DNA from: Saprospiraceae bacterium
GTDB lineage: Bacteria > Bacteroidota > Bacteroidia > Chitinophagales > Saprospiraceae
DNA: 12,061 nt
Assembly (NCBI GenBank): GCA_013001805.1
Contig: JABDLW010000596.1
Coordinates: forward strand, 1 to 12,061
Direction: 5' to 3'
The position numbers and the translations under genes are program-made. Of this stretch, positions 1 to 7,266 are shown in pieces. The notes under the pieces are model-generated. The model made no database searches. It saw nothing but the letters and a program-made list of their open reading frames with translations, and was not told where the DNA came from. Position 1 is the first letter of the stretch. Each line of letters opens with the position of its first letter.

Positions 1-1
1 C

Positions 2-1351
2 CCTAATGTTTCTGAAGAGGCTACAAAAGACCTTGATGAGCACGGGATGATTAGAATTGGTGCCGAGGTTAAGCCTGGCGATATTCTTATTGGTAAGATT
101 ACTCCAAAAGGAGAGTCGGATCCTACGCCGGAGGAAAAACTCTTGCGAGCCATTTTTGGTGATAAAGCAGGTGATGTCAAGGATGCTTCTTTAAAAGCTC
201 CGCCCTCCACCAAAGGTGTCATCATTGACAAACAGTTGTTTGCCCGGGCTAAGAAAGACAAAACCAAAAAGGCACAGGAGAAAAACATACTGACCAGATT
301 AGATGATCAGCATGCCATTGTCCTTAATGAGTTAAAGACTTTATTAGTTGATAAGTTGAATGCATTGGTAGACTCAGCTTCCACTGAAGGAATCAAGAGC
401 GTTTACAACGAGATGCTGGTGAAGAAAGGTACCAAACTTAATAAGAGTGTTCTGAAGAACATTGATTATGGGGTGGTAGACTACACAAACTGGACAAAAG
501 ATGAAAAAATAAATGGTCTGATTGCACGGTTGCTTCATAACTATAACATTAAGGTTAATGAGGAAATCGGGCGATATAAACGGGAGAAATTTAACGTATC
601 TATCGGTGATGAATTACCCGCGGGCGTTCTGAAGCTGGCCAAGGTATATATGGCGAAGAAACGTAAACTTAAAGTGGGTGATAAGTTGGCCGGCCGGCAC
701 GGTAATAAAGGGATTGTATCGAGAATTGTTCGGGTTGAGGATATGCCATTCCTGGAGGATGGAACACCAGTTGATATCGTGCTGAACCCCCTTGGAGTAC
801 CCTCCCGGATGAACCTGGGGCAGATTTTTGAAACTGTACTGGGTTGGGCTGGTGAGAAACTAGGGCTGAAATTCTCCACCCCGATATTTGACGGTGCATC
901 ACTTGACGAGATCGAAGACTTTATCAAGCAAGCGGAGTTACCAAGCTACGGGCAAACCTATCTGTACGATGGTGGAACGGGAGATCGATTTCATCAGCAA
1001 GCTACGGTCGGTGTAATATACATGCTCAAATTGTCACACATGGTTGATGATAAAATGCATGCCAGATCGATAGGACCATACTCATTGATCACGCAACAGC
1101 CATTGGGAGGTAAGGCTCAGTTTGGTGGGCAACGATTTGGTGAGATGGAAGTTTGGGCTTTGGAGGCCTTTGGGGCATCGACCATTCTTCAAGAACTCCT
1201 CACGATCAAATCAGATGATATTATTGGTCGTGCCAAAACTTATGAAGCTATCGTAAAAGGAGATAATCTTCCTGAGCCTAGTATACCAGAATCATTCAAT
1301 GTTTTGATTCACGAATTAAGGGGTTTGGCATTGGATGTGAAATTTGATTAA
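2..1351 (+). CDS. rpoB: DNA-directed RNA polymerase subunit beta, C-terminal part (5' end outside window)
   Basis: The reading frame is open from base 2 to the TAA at 1349-1351 and gives 449 residues of the RNA polymerase beta subunit, which with beta-prime forms the catalytic core of transcription. Recognisable conserved blocks are GDILIGKITPKGE near the start, the GDKLAGRHGNKGIVS block near bases 678-722, then DGGTGDRFHQQATVG, KMHARSIGPYSLITQQPLGG and FGEMEVWALEAFGA at the C-terminus, which anchors the clamp and contacts beta-prime. The region of the beta subunit most often altered in rifampicin resistance lies upstream and is not in the window. The internal ATG at 47 is not the start; homologous sequence continues upstream of it to the window edge. 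The gene is followed 28 bp later by rpoC on the same strand, the usual bacterial order, with no terminator between them. Identification is secure; only the missing N-terminal part limits it. Confidence 0.98.
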   Translation, partial: PNVSEEATKDLDEHGMIRIGAEVKPGDILIGKITPKGESDPTPEEKLLRAIFGDKAGDVKDASLKAPPSTKGVIIDKQLFARAKKDKTKKAQEKNILTRLDDQHAIVLNELKTLLVDKLNALVDSASTEGIKSVYNEMLVKKGTKLNKSVLKNIDYGVVDYTNWTKDEKINGLIARLLHNYNIKVNEEIGRYKREKFNVSIGDELPAGVLKLAKVYMAKKRKLKVGDKLAGRHGNKGIVSRIVRVEDMPFLEDGTPVDIVLNPLGVPSRMNLGQIFETVLGWAGEKLGLKFSTPIFDGASLDEIEDFIKQAELPSYGQTYLYDGGTGDRFHQQATVGVIYMLKLSHMVDDKMHARSIGPYSLITQQPLGGKAQFGGQRFGEMEVWALEAFGASTILQELLTIKSDDIIGRAKTYEAIVKGDNLPEPSIPESFNVLIHELRGLALDVKFD

Positions 1352-1379
1352 TAAATGCACTTTATAAAAAGTCTAAAAT

Positions 1380-4300
1380 ATGTCTCTTAAAAAATCATTA
1401 AATAAACAAAAAGCAGACTTTGATAGCATAACCATCAGCTTGTGTTCGCCGGATGAGATATTGGAGAGGTCCTATGGAGAAGTGCTGAAACCGGAAACGA
1501 TCAATTACCGGTCTTATAAGCCAGAGCGTGATGGGTTATTTTGCGAAAGGATTTTTGGCCCGGTCAAAGATTACGAGTGCTATTGTGGCAAGTACAAGAG
1601 GATTAGATATAAAGGCATTGTTTGCGATCGCTGTGGAGTAGAGGTAACAGAAAAGAAAGTAAGACGCGAACGCATGGGACACTTGAAGTTGGTAGTACCG
1701 GTGGTACATATCTGGTTCTTCAAGTCGCTACCTAACAAAATTGGCTACATGCTGGGATTGTCCTCTAAAAAATTGGAGTCGATCATCTACTATGAGCGCT
1801 ACGTCGTGGTACAGGCCGGCACGAAAGAGACAGAGGGTATAAATTATCTTGATTTACTTACGGAAGAGGAGTACTTTGAGATTCAAGACTCACTTCCCCG
1901 GGAAAATCAAATGTTGGAAGACGAAGATCCCAACAAATTTATTGCCTTGATGGGTGCGGAAGCCGTGCGAGAACTGTTGATGCGACTTGATTTGGATGAT
2001 CTTTCCTATGCTCTTCGTATGCAGGCTGCCACCGAGACCTCGCAGCAGAGGAAGTCTGAAGCATTGAAGCGATTGCGGGTAGTGGAGGCCTTTAGAGATG
2101 GAGTAACCCGAATTGAAAACCGGCCAGAGTGGGCGGTCATACAGTATTTACCTGTCGTACCTCCTGAGCTGCGACCATTAGTACCTTTAGATGGTGGTCG
2201 ATTTGCCAGCTCGGACCTAAATGATCTTTACCGCAGGGTCATCATTAGAAATAATCGACTCAAAAGGCTTTTGGAGATAAAGGCTCCTGAAGTGATTTTG
2301 CGGAATGAGAAACGTATGCTGCAAGAGGCAGTAGATTCATTGTTTGACAATTCCAGGAAATCTAATGCCGTCAAAGCTGAAGGCGGGCGACCGCTGAAGT
2401 CTTTGAGTGACATCCTGAAAGGGAAACAAGGTCGTTTTCGGCAAAACTTATTAGGTAAACGGGTAGACTATTCCGGTCGTTCGGTCATTGTAGTGGGACC
2501 AACTCTGAAACTTCATGAGTGTGGTTTGCCTAAGGGAATGGCAGCAGAGCTCTTTAAACCTTTTATCATCAGAAAACTGATCGAGCGGGGAATTGTCAAG
2601 ACGGTGAAATCTGCAAAGAAACTGGTTGACAAGAAAGATCCGGTGATTTGGGAGATTCTGGAGAATATCTTAAAGGGTCATCCGGTACTGTTAAACCGGG
2701 CACCGACGTTGCACCGTTTATCCATACAGGCATTTCAACCAAAATTGATCGAAGGAAAGGCCATTCAACTCCACCCATTGGTATGTGGAGCTTTTAACGC
2801 CGACTTCGATGGTGATCAAATGGCGGTGCATTTGCCGTTGAGTCAGGCCGCTATTCTTGAAGCACAAGTGCTGATGTTGTCTTCGCATAATATCTTAAAC
2901 CCTCAGGATGGTTCGCCGATTACACTGCCATCCCAGGATATGGTTTTAGGTCTTTATTATTTGAGCAAGGAAAGAAGTTTGCCGGAGGGAAAGGACGAGA
3001 GTACTATCCGTACATTCTATTCGCCTGAGGAAGTCATGATTGCTTACAATGAAAATCAAGTGGATCTTCATGCTCCCATAAAAGTCAGGGTTAAAGTGCA
3101 AAAGGAGGATGGGGAAATCGGCTATGATCTTGCGCGTACATCAGTGGGCTTGGTGCTGTTTAACCGTGCCGTGCCAAAGGGTGTTCCCTTTATTAACGAG
3201 CTTTTGACCAAGAAGAACCTAAAGACGATCATTAGCAATATCATTATTTTAACTAACCTTGAAACTACAGCAGAGTTTCTGGATAATATCAAGGATCTTG
3301 GCTTTTACTGGTCCTTTAGAGGTGGTCTTTCATTCAACCTCGGTGATTTGATCACACCAACAGTTAAGGCCAGAATTCTCGAGGAGGCTCAAAGCGAAGT
3401 TGACGAGGTTTGGGAAAATTACAACATGGGTCTCATTACCAACAATGAGCGATACAATCAAATCATTGATAAGTGGACCTACGCGGATAATACCATTACC
3501 GACAACCTTCTCAAGGAGTTATCAGAGCACAAAGATGGTTTCAATTCGGTATATATGATGTTGCATTCTGGTGCCAGAGGATCAAAACAGCAGATTAAGC
3601 AGTTGTGTGGCCTTCGGGGACTAATGGCAAAACCAAGAAAATCAGGTGACACCGGTGGTGCGATTATCGAAAACCCAATTTTATCCAATTTCCTCGATGG
3701 GCTTTCAGTACTGGAATACTTTATTTCCACTCACGGTGCCCGGAAAGGTCTGGCTGATACCGCCTTGAAGACGGCGGATGCAGGGTATCTTACCAGAAGG
3801 TTGGTGGATGTCTCACAGGATGTTGTCATCATGGAAGAAGACTGTGGAACATTGCGTGGTAATGATACATACGCATTAAAGGACAACGAAAAAGTGATAC
3901 AGCCTTTGGCGCGAAGAATCGAAGGCCGGTTTTCATTGTATGATATTGTTCATCCCGTGACAGATGAAGTGATCGTACCTGCGGATGGCTATATTGGTGA
4001 GAAAATAGCGGACTATATTGAAGATGTAGGAATAGAAATGGTGGCTATCCGGTCGGCCTTGACTTGTGAAACCAAACGGGGAATTTGCCGAAAGTGTTAT
4101 GGTAAGAACCTCGCTACCGGTAGGATTGCTGAACGGGGAGATGCCGTAGGAATTATTGCTGCTCAATCTATTGGAGAGCCAGGTACGCAGCTTACTTTAC
4201 GTACCTTCCACGTGGGTGGTATTGCCTCAGTTACCAAAGCTGAGTCGGAATTGACATCTAAGTTTGATGCAGTGGTTGAATTCGACGGCATTAAGACAAC

Positions 4301-5657
4301 GAAATTGTCCGAAAATGGTACAACCAAAGAAGTGGTACTCTCCCGAACCGGTGAAATCAGGTTGGTTGATCCAAAGGGTGGCAAGTTATATACATCATTG
4401 TATATTCCTTATGGAGCCAGAATCTTTGTCAAAGATCGCCAGGAGGTAAAACGCGGAGATGCGCTTTGTGAATGGGATCCATTTAACGCTGTGATCATTT
4501 CAGAGTTTTCGGGTGTTGCTGAATTTGAATCGATAGAAGAAGGTGAGACCTACCGCATCGAGCGTGATGATCAGACAGGATATGCTGAAAAAGTAGTAAT
4601 CGAGTCTAAGAAGAAGAGGAAGATACCGGTAATAAAGATTGTTGACAAAGATGGAGAAGAACAGCGAACCTATAACTTACCGGTAGGGGCTTATATATCT
4701 ATCGATGATGGTGATGCCATCATCTCGGGTCAAATCATTGCTAAGATCCCTCGCAACCTGGGTAAAATTTCCGATATCACAGGTGGTCTGCCCAGGGTTA
4801 CCGAGTTATTTGAAGCTCGTAATCCTTCTAATCCTGCGGTCACAGCCGAGATAGATGGTGTTGTTTCTTTCGGTAAGATCAAGCGGGGAAATCGCGAAGT
4901 TATTGTTACTGCCAAGGATGAACAAGTAAGAAAATATCTGATCGGCCTTTCCAAGCATATCTTAGTACAGGAAGGAGACTTTGTCCGGGCAGGAACTCAA
5001 CTTTCCGATGGATCCATCGCTCCGAGCGATATTTTGGATATCAAGGGACCTTTTGCCGTTCAGACTTATTTGGTAAATGGCGTGCAGGAAGTATACCGGG
5101 CTCAGGGAATCACAATCAACGACAAGCATATTGAGGTGATTGTCAGACAAATGATGCGAAGAGTGGTTATAGTGGATCCGGGCGATACGAGTTTCCTGGA
5201 GGGGGAAGCGGTAGAAAAGTATGATTTCTTAGAACAAAACGATTGGATTTTTGATAAGAAATTTATTACAGATGCCGGTGACTCTAATAAGTTAAAAGCT
5301 GGACAGCTGGTCTCTTTACGACAGCTAAGAGAAGAGAATAGTTATCTCAAACGAAACGACCTGAAAAGCGTTGAGTACAGGGATGCCGTGGCAGCTACTT
5401 CAAGTCCTGAATTACAGGGTATTACTAAATCTTCGCTGGGAACCCATAGTTGGATTTCAGCGGCGTCGTTCCAGGAAACCACCAAAGTTCTGAGTACAGC
5501 AGCAATTGCTGCCAGAGTCGATGGCTTGATTGGTCTAAAGGAAAACGTAATTGTGGGTAAGAAGATACCTGCTGGTACCGGATTGAGAAAATTCAGATCT
5601 TTGATTGTAACCGGTGAGCCGGTGGTCGAGAAAGAAACGTCTTCCATAATGGAATAG
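1380..5657 (+). CDS. rpoC: DNA-directed RNA polymerase subunit beta-prime
   Basis: This is a full-length 1425-residue beta-prime subunit (E. coli: 1407), which holds the polymerase active site. The N-terminal zinc ribbon is visible as C67, C69, C82 and C85. The catalytic Mg2+ loop NADFDGDQM lies at residues 473-481, with the metal-binding aspartates D475, D477 and D479. The bridge helix begins around A787-G790 (ARKGLADTALK). The second zinc site uses C822, C896, C903 and C906. The trigger-loop region, AAQSIGEPGTQLTLRTFHVGG in two adjoining blocks, covers about 927-947. The sequence has the Bacteroidota form, beginning MSLKKSLNKQKADFDSITIS. The ATG at 1380 fits the conserved start of the family, and no Shine-Dalgarno is evident, as is common in this phylum. 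It is co-transcribed with rpoB and ends 37 bp before an intrinsic terminator, so the operon probably closes here. No frameshift or missing key residue is seen. Confidence 0.99.
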   Translation: MSLKKSLNKQKADFDSITISLCSPDEILERSYGEVLKPETINYRSYKPERDGLFCERIFGPVKDYECYCGKYKRIRYKGIVCDRCGVEVTEKKVRRERMGHLKLVVPVVHIWFFKSLPNKIGYMLGLSSKKLESIIYYERYVVVQAGTKETEGINYLDLLTEEEYFEIQDSLPRENQMLEDEDPNKFIALMGAEAVRELLMRLDLDDLSYALRMQAATETSQQRKSEALKRLRVVEAFRDGVTRIENRPEWAVIQYLPVVPPELRPLVPLDGGRFASSDLNDLYRRVIIRNNRLKRLLEIKAPEVILRNEKRMLQEAVDSLFDNSRKSNAVKAEGGRPLKSLSDILKGKQGRFRQNLLGKRVDYSGRSVIVVGPTLKLHECGLPKGMAAELFKPFIIRKLIERGIVKTVKSAKKLVDKKDPVIWEILENILKGHPVLLNRAPTLHRLSIQAFQPKLIEGKAIQLHPLVCGAFNADFDGDQMAVHLPLSQAAILEAQVLMLSSHNILNPQDGSPITLPSQDMVLGLYYLSKERSLPEGKDESTIRTFYSPEEVMIAYNENQVDLHAPIKVRVKVQKEDGEIGYDLARTSVGLVLFNRAVPKGVPFINELLTKKNLKTIISNIIILTNLETTAEFLDNIKDLGFYWSFRGGLSFNLGDLITPTVKARILEEAQSEVDEVWENYNMGLITNNERYNQIIDKWTYADNTITDNLLKELSEHKDGFNSVYMMLHSGARGSKQQIKQLCGLRGLMAKPRKSGDTGGAIIENPILSNFLDGLSVLEYFISTHGARKGLADTALKTADAGYLTRRLVDVSQDVVIMEEDCGTLRGNDTYALKDNEKVIQPLARRIEGRFSLYDIVHPVTDEVIVPADGYIGEKIADYIEDVGIEMVAIRSALTCETKRGICRKCYGKNLATGRIAERGDAVGIIAAQSIGEPGTQLTLRTFHVGGIASVTKAESELTSKFDAVVEFDGIKTTKLSENGTTKEVVLSRTGEIRLVDPKGGKLYTSLYIPYGARIFVKDRQEVKRGDALCEWDPFNAVIISEFSGVAEFESIEEGETYRIERDDQTGYAEKVVIESKKKRKIPVIKIVDKDGEEQRTYNLPVGAYISIDDGDAIISGQIIAKIPRNLGKISDITGGLPRVTELFEARNPSNPAVTAEIDGVVSFGKIKRGNREVIVTAKDEQVRKYLIGLSKHILVQEGDFVRAGTQLSDGSIAPSDILDIKGPFAVQTYLVNGVQEVYRAQGITINDKHIEVIVRQMMRRVVIVDPGDTSFLEGEAVEKYDFLEQNDWIFDKKFITDAGDSNKLKAGQLVSLRQLREENSYLKRNDLKSVEYRDAVAATSSPELQGITKSSLGTHSWISAASFQETTKVLSTAAIAARVDGLIGLKENVIVGKKIPAGTGLRKFRSLIVTGEPVVEKETSSIME

Positions 5658-5694
5658 ACGAAGGATATATTTCGATTCTTTTGAAATTTAGAAC

Positions 5695-5727
5695 AGGCTG
5701 CAGGATTAATTTTCTGCAGCCTTTTTT
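5695..5727 (+). terminator. intrinsic terminator of the rpoBC operon
   Basis: AGGCTGCAG (5695-5703) pairs perfectly with CTGCAGCCT (5714-5722), leaving a 10-nt loop. It runs straight into six T residues (5722-5727). It starts 37 bp after the rpoC stop and is the textbook form of a rho-independent terminator for the + strand. Confidence 0.93.
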
Positions 5728-5843
5728 AGGTGTGCCAGGCAGCGTGAATTTAATATCTCTCATCCGCGGTCTCATTTTAGCAGTAAATAAAGGTACCCTT
5801 GAGTCGTTTGTCACATCGTGTAATCTCAGAGGGTGCTGTAGTT

Positions 5844-5886
5844 TTGAAAAATGTTTCAAAAAATTTCGTTGAAATATTTAATATTG
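5844..5886 (+). promoter_or_regulatory. possible tRNA-Pro promoter region
   Basis: The AT-rich stretch before the tRNA holds a perfect inverted repeat TTGAAA-AATG-TTTCAA (5844-5859). It also holds TAATATTG (5879-5886), one mismatch from the Bacteroidota -7 consensus TAnnTTTG. A TTTC at 5854-5857 lies 21 bp upstream, at about the right distance for the -33 element but one base off TTTG. If used, transcription would start within a few bases of the mature tRNA 5' end. Because the rpoC terminator separates the tRNA from rpoBC, an own promoter is expected somewhere between 5728 and 5895; this placement is tentative. Confidence 0.3.
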
Positions 5887-5895
5887 AAACTTTTT

Positions 5896-5969
5896 CGGGA
5901 TGTAGCGCAGTCCGGTAGCGTGCTTCGTTCGGGACGAAGAGGTCGCTGGTTCGAATCCAGTCATCCCGA
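5896..5969 (+). tRNA. tRNA-Pro (anticodon CGG)
   Basis: The cloverleaf is complete. The acceptor stem is CGGGATG (5896-5902) with CATCCCG (5962-5968), and the discriminator is A5969. The D-stem pairs GCGC with GCGT. The anticodon stem CTTCG/CGAAG encloses the loop TTCGGGA, giving anticodon CGG, which reads the proline codon CCG. The T-stem GCTGG/CCAGT closes the loop TTCGAAT. The C1-G72 first pair with A73 is the hallmark of bacterial tRNA-Pro and agrees with the anticodon. CCA is not encoded (the sequence after the discriminator is CAA), so it must be added by the CCA-adding enzyme. The gene lies 168 bp after the rpoC terminator. Its last bases are the first copy of the tandem repeat that follows, so its 3' end is shared with that array. 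Confidence 0.96.
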
Positions 5970-6095
5970 CAAAGCATTTAGCGGTCGGTGACGAAGTCAG
6001 CGACTATTTACCTGGACGAGGCCCACTGAGCCTAGCTCAAGTGGTCAGAGGAAAGGGAAATAAGCGAAGCCCGGCGAGCCGCTCAATGCTTTGTC
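5968..6095 (+). ncRNA. structured repeat unit A (putative branched RNA)
   Basis: A closing helix of 16 pairs with one mismatch joins the two ends: GACAAAGCATT (5968-5978) with AATGCTTTGTC (6085-6095), then AGCGG (5980-5984) with CCGCT (6079-6083). Inside lies a first arm, GTCG-g-TGAC with GTCA-g-CGAC around a GAA loop (5984-6004, sharing G5984 with the closing helix). A second arm has CCACT-GAGC paired with GCTC-a-AGTGG around CTA (6023-6044). A GC-rich stretch near 6063-6081 may form a weak third arm. The first three bases of the closing helix are the end of the tRNA acceptor strand plus discriminator, so this fold and the tRNA acceptor stem compete unless processing separates them. The function is unknown; that it acts as an RNA is inferred from the pairing. 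Confidence 0.55.
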
Positions 6096-6108
6096 CCCAT
6101 TCCCCCGT

Positions 6109-6132
6109 TCTGGATCAGCGAAGCTAATCCAG
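6109..6132 (+). repeat. T-arm-like hairpin before the second tRNA-tail copy
   Basis: CTGGAT (6110-6115) pairs with ATCCAG (6127-6132), and AGC (6117-6119) with GCT (6123-6125), around a GAA loop with one C/A mismatch. The 3' strand is the beginning of the repeated tRNA tail. In the true tRNA the same AATCCAG forms the T-stem with CTGG. Here the T-loop is replaced by a longer stem, so the T-stem is imitated but the conserved TTCGAAT loop is lost. Confidence 0.6.
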
Positions 6133-6141
6133 TCATCCCGA

Positions 6142-6265
6142 CAAGGAACCTCGTATGCTGGCAAGAGCCAACTGGCATTTTGGGACGAAACTCACTGAGC
6201 CGAGAGCTCAAAGTGAGTTGAGGATCGGAATGCAAGGAGCGTTAGCGAGAACGCGAGGTTCCTTG
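6142..6265 (+). ncRNA. structured repeat unit B (putative branched RNA)
   Basis: CAAGGAACCTCG (6142-6153) pairs perfectly over 12 bp with CGAGGTTCCTTG (6254-6265). This helix sits where unit A has its closing helix but has a different sequence. Three arms follow. The first is ATGC-TGGC with GCCA-(4-nt bulge)-GCAT (6155-6178). The second is AACTCACT-GAGC with GCTC-aa-AGTGAGTT around CGAGA (6189-6219). The third is GCGTT/AACGC around AGCGAG (6239-6254). The second arm shares CACTGAGC and GCTC with unit A, while its outer pairs have changed on both strands (a C-G pair in A is a T-A pair here). Conserved shape with changed sequence points to selection on RNA structure, or to an origin as an inverted-repeat element. 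Function unknown. Confidence 0.6.
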
Positions 6266-6280
6266 GGTCTCACACCTTTA

Positions 6281-6304
6281 TCTGGATCAGCGGAGCTAAT
6301 CCAA
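6281..6304 (+). repeat. T-arm-like hairpin before the third tRNA-tail copy
   Basis: This is the second copy of the hairpin at 6109-6132, offset by 172 bp. TGGAT (6283-6287) pairs with ATCCA (6299-6303), and AGC with GCT around a GGA loop. It differs from the first copy at two positions: one in the loop (A6121 versus G6293), and G6132 to A6304, which removes the outermost C-G pair. Confidence 0.55.
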
Positions 6305-6383
6305 TCATCCCGACAAGGAACCTCGGTGCAGAAGGACCATTCCTGCACTCGAAAACGCCGTCGTTGGCATCCTTGCCAACGAC
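6298..6383 (+). repeat. degenerate third unit of the array, ending in a 10-bp perfect hairpin
   Basis: The unit opens with the tRNA tail and GGAACCTCG as in unit B, but after 6325 the shared sequence stops and the partner strand of the closing helix is absent. In its place are two hairpins. The first is GTGCAG (6326-6331) with CTGCAC (6343-6348). The second is GTCGTTGGCA (6360-6369) with TGCCAACGAC (6374-6383) around TCCT, a perfect 10-bp stem. No T-run follows on either strand, so it is not a standard terminator, though it may be where transcription of the array ends. The unit is either truncated or a divergent family member. Confidence 0.5.
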
Positions 6384-6557
6384 ACCAAATTTAAACAACA
6401 ACGCAGTAAACCCAGGAACCAGCCAGATCATTTCTAGCAAAGATATTAGTCTGCTCAAAGCAGTCGAGGGGCAAAGGACCACATTAAGAGTGCGACTTAA
6501 GTAAAAAGAAAAGAATGGTGTTAGATACAGTGATATTCATTTTTTGACTCAATTTGA
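6384..6557. other. intergenic stretch without identifiable features
   Basis: This lies between the array and the 3' end of the minus-strand VOC gene. I see no open reading frame with recognisable content, no good hairpin plus T-run for either of the converging transcription units, and no further copy of the tRNA tail. Confidence 0.6.
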
Positions 6558-7205
6558 TCAATATGCTATCGTCAACGGAATCGAATTAAAAAGCTTTTTT
6601 TGACCTTCTTTTCCGCCGTCAAATTCCAGGGTCAAAGTATATTGAGTATCATACACAAAATCAATACGGGATTCATCTTTGAAAAAGTTTGTATAGATGT
6701 TTTGATAATCCTTTTTGGGGATTCCGAATTTGACTTTGGTTAAGATTTTTATACCCAATTTGTGATTTGTCGGTTCCAGGGCCAGGGCACCGGGGTCACT
6801 CGATGGCAGACGACAGGTCCAGGGCAGATATTCACTTTGCTCATTGGTGAGAATGTCAAATGATTGACCCGTTGGCAGATAGGTTGGCCGGTATTCAAGG
6901 GCATTCTTAAACAAATCATGGAGTTCTTCAGAAGAATCTAAACACAGCCCAAATGGTGAACAGCCATTTTGTCTGTGATTTGCTCGCTGCCATAATTTCG
7001 TGGGTGCTGTTAGTGGGCTTCTTATTTCTCTTGCATCAATTATCCAGGCTATTTCCAGAAAAAAATTAGAAAAATAAAATTTCCGGTTTCTTGTCCCTTG
7101 CCCAGGATGCACCCGGTTGCTTCCCTCAGTTAGTCCACCTTGTACCAGTTCATCTGCTTCTTGTCCTTGCCTATCTGAGAAGATAATTACGTGATTTATC
7201 CGCAT
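6558..7205 (-). CDS. VOC-family (glyoxalase-like) protein
   Basis: This 215-residue protein fits the glyoxalase/bleomycin-resistance/dioxygenase (vicinal oxygen chelate) superfamily, most like the glyoxalase-like group that carries HPGQGTxNR after the first strand. Visible features are the opening strand INHVIIFS with H5, the motif HPGQGTRNRKFYF (33-45), the strand FFLEIAW with E51, and PFGLCL at 84-89. A second half begins near H148 (NHKLGIKILTKVKF) and ends with LTLEFDGG (E194). H5, E51, H148 and E194 are plausible metal ligands for two paired VOC modules. The substrate cannot be told from sequence. No signal peptide is seen, so it is probably cytoplasmic. The ATG at 7205 begins right at the first VOC strand and suits the family. 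The gene lies 61 bp downstream of the PBP gene on the same strand with no terminator between, so it may be co-transcribed, although no functional link is apparent. Confidence 0.8.
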   Translation of the reverse strand: MRINHVIIFSDRQGQEADELVQGGLTEGSNRVHPGQGTRNRKFYFSNFFLEIAWIIDAREIRSPLTAPTKLWQRANHRQNGCSPFGLCLDSSEELHDLFKNALEYRPTYLPTGQSFDILTNEQSEYLPWTCRLPSSDPGALALEPTNHKLGIKILTKVKFGIPKKDYQNIYTNFFKDESRIDFVYDTQYTLTLEFDGGKEGQKKLFNSIPLTIAY

Positions 7206-7266
7206 GTCGAGATTTTTCTTACCCCTGCCCGTCCACTTTAATTAAAACCACCAAATTTTAAATATC

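Larger units (their letters stand above)
5954..6325 (+). repeat. tandem array carrying copies of the tRNA-Pro 3' end, 172-bp period
   Basis: The 19-mer AATCCAGTCATCCCGACAA begins inside the tRNA T-loop at 5954 and recurs at 6126 (identical) and 6298 (one change, G to A). The period is exactly 172 bp in both steps. The second and third copies match over a longer stretch: 6109-6153 and 6281-6325 share 43 of 45 positions, taking in a hairpin upstream and GGAACCTCG downstream. The interior of the two full units is related in the middle (GGACGA, ACTGAGCC and GCTCA in the same order) but diverged elsewhere. No credible protein is encoded. It lies at the convergent 3' ends of the tRNA and the minus-strand VOC gene. 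The layout resembles the rtT repeats after E. coli tyrT, where a tRNA 3' end is also repeated. No sequence relationship to those is claimed. Confidence 0.85.

Noticed and set aside
541..927. 128-codon minus-strand open frame opposite rpoB
   Set aside because: It is a shadow of a strongly conserved RpoB region and has no recognisable product.
5681..5872. 63-codon open frame after rpoC
   Set aside because: It runs through the intrinsic terminator and the presumed tRNA promoter region, and its product is not recognisable.
5931..6189. GGGACGAA shared by the tRNA anticodon arm and repeat unit B
   Set aside because: The shared 8-mer sits at a different distance from the tail in the two places, so it does not show that the unit interior came from the tRNA; chance is enough.
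5954..6316. att sites flanking an integrated genomic island
   Set aside because: The tRNA tail copies would fit att sites, but the intervals are only 172 bp and contain no integrase or cargo, so at most they are relics or a very small non-autonomous element.
5954..6383. CRISPR array
   Set aside because: Only three copies, a 172-bp period, interiors that are themselves related, and a repeat that is part of a tRNA gene: this is not repeat-spacer organisation.
6155..6394. 79-codon open frame across the repeat array
   Set aside because: It starts inside a hairpin and crosses units B and C. The translation resembles no family and its content is dictated by the structured repeats. The E. coli rtT locus has been reported to encode a small basic protein, but nothing here supports an analogue.
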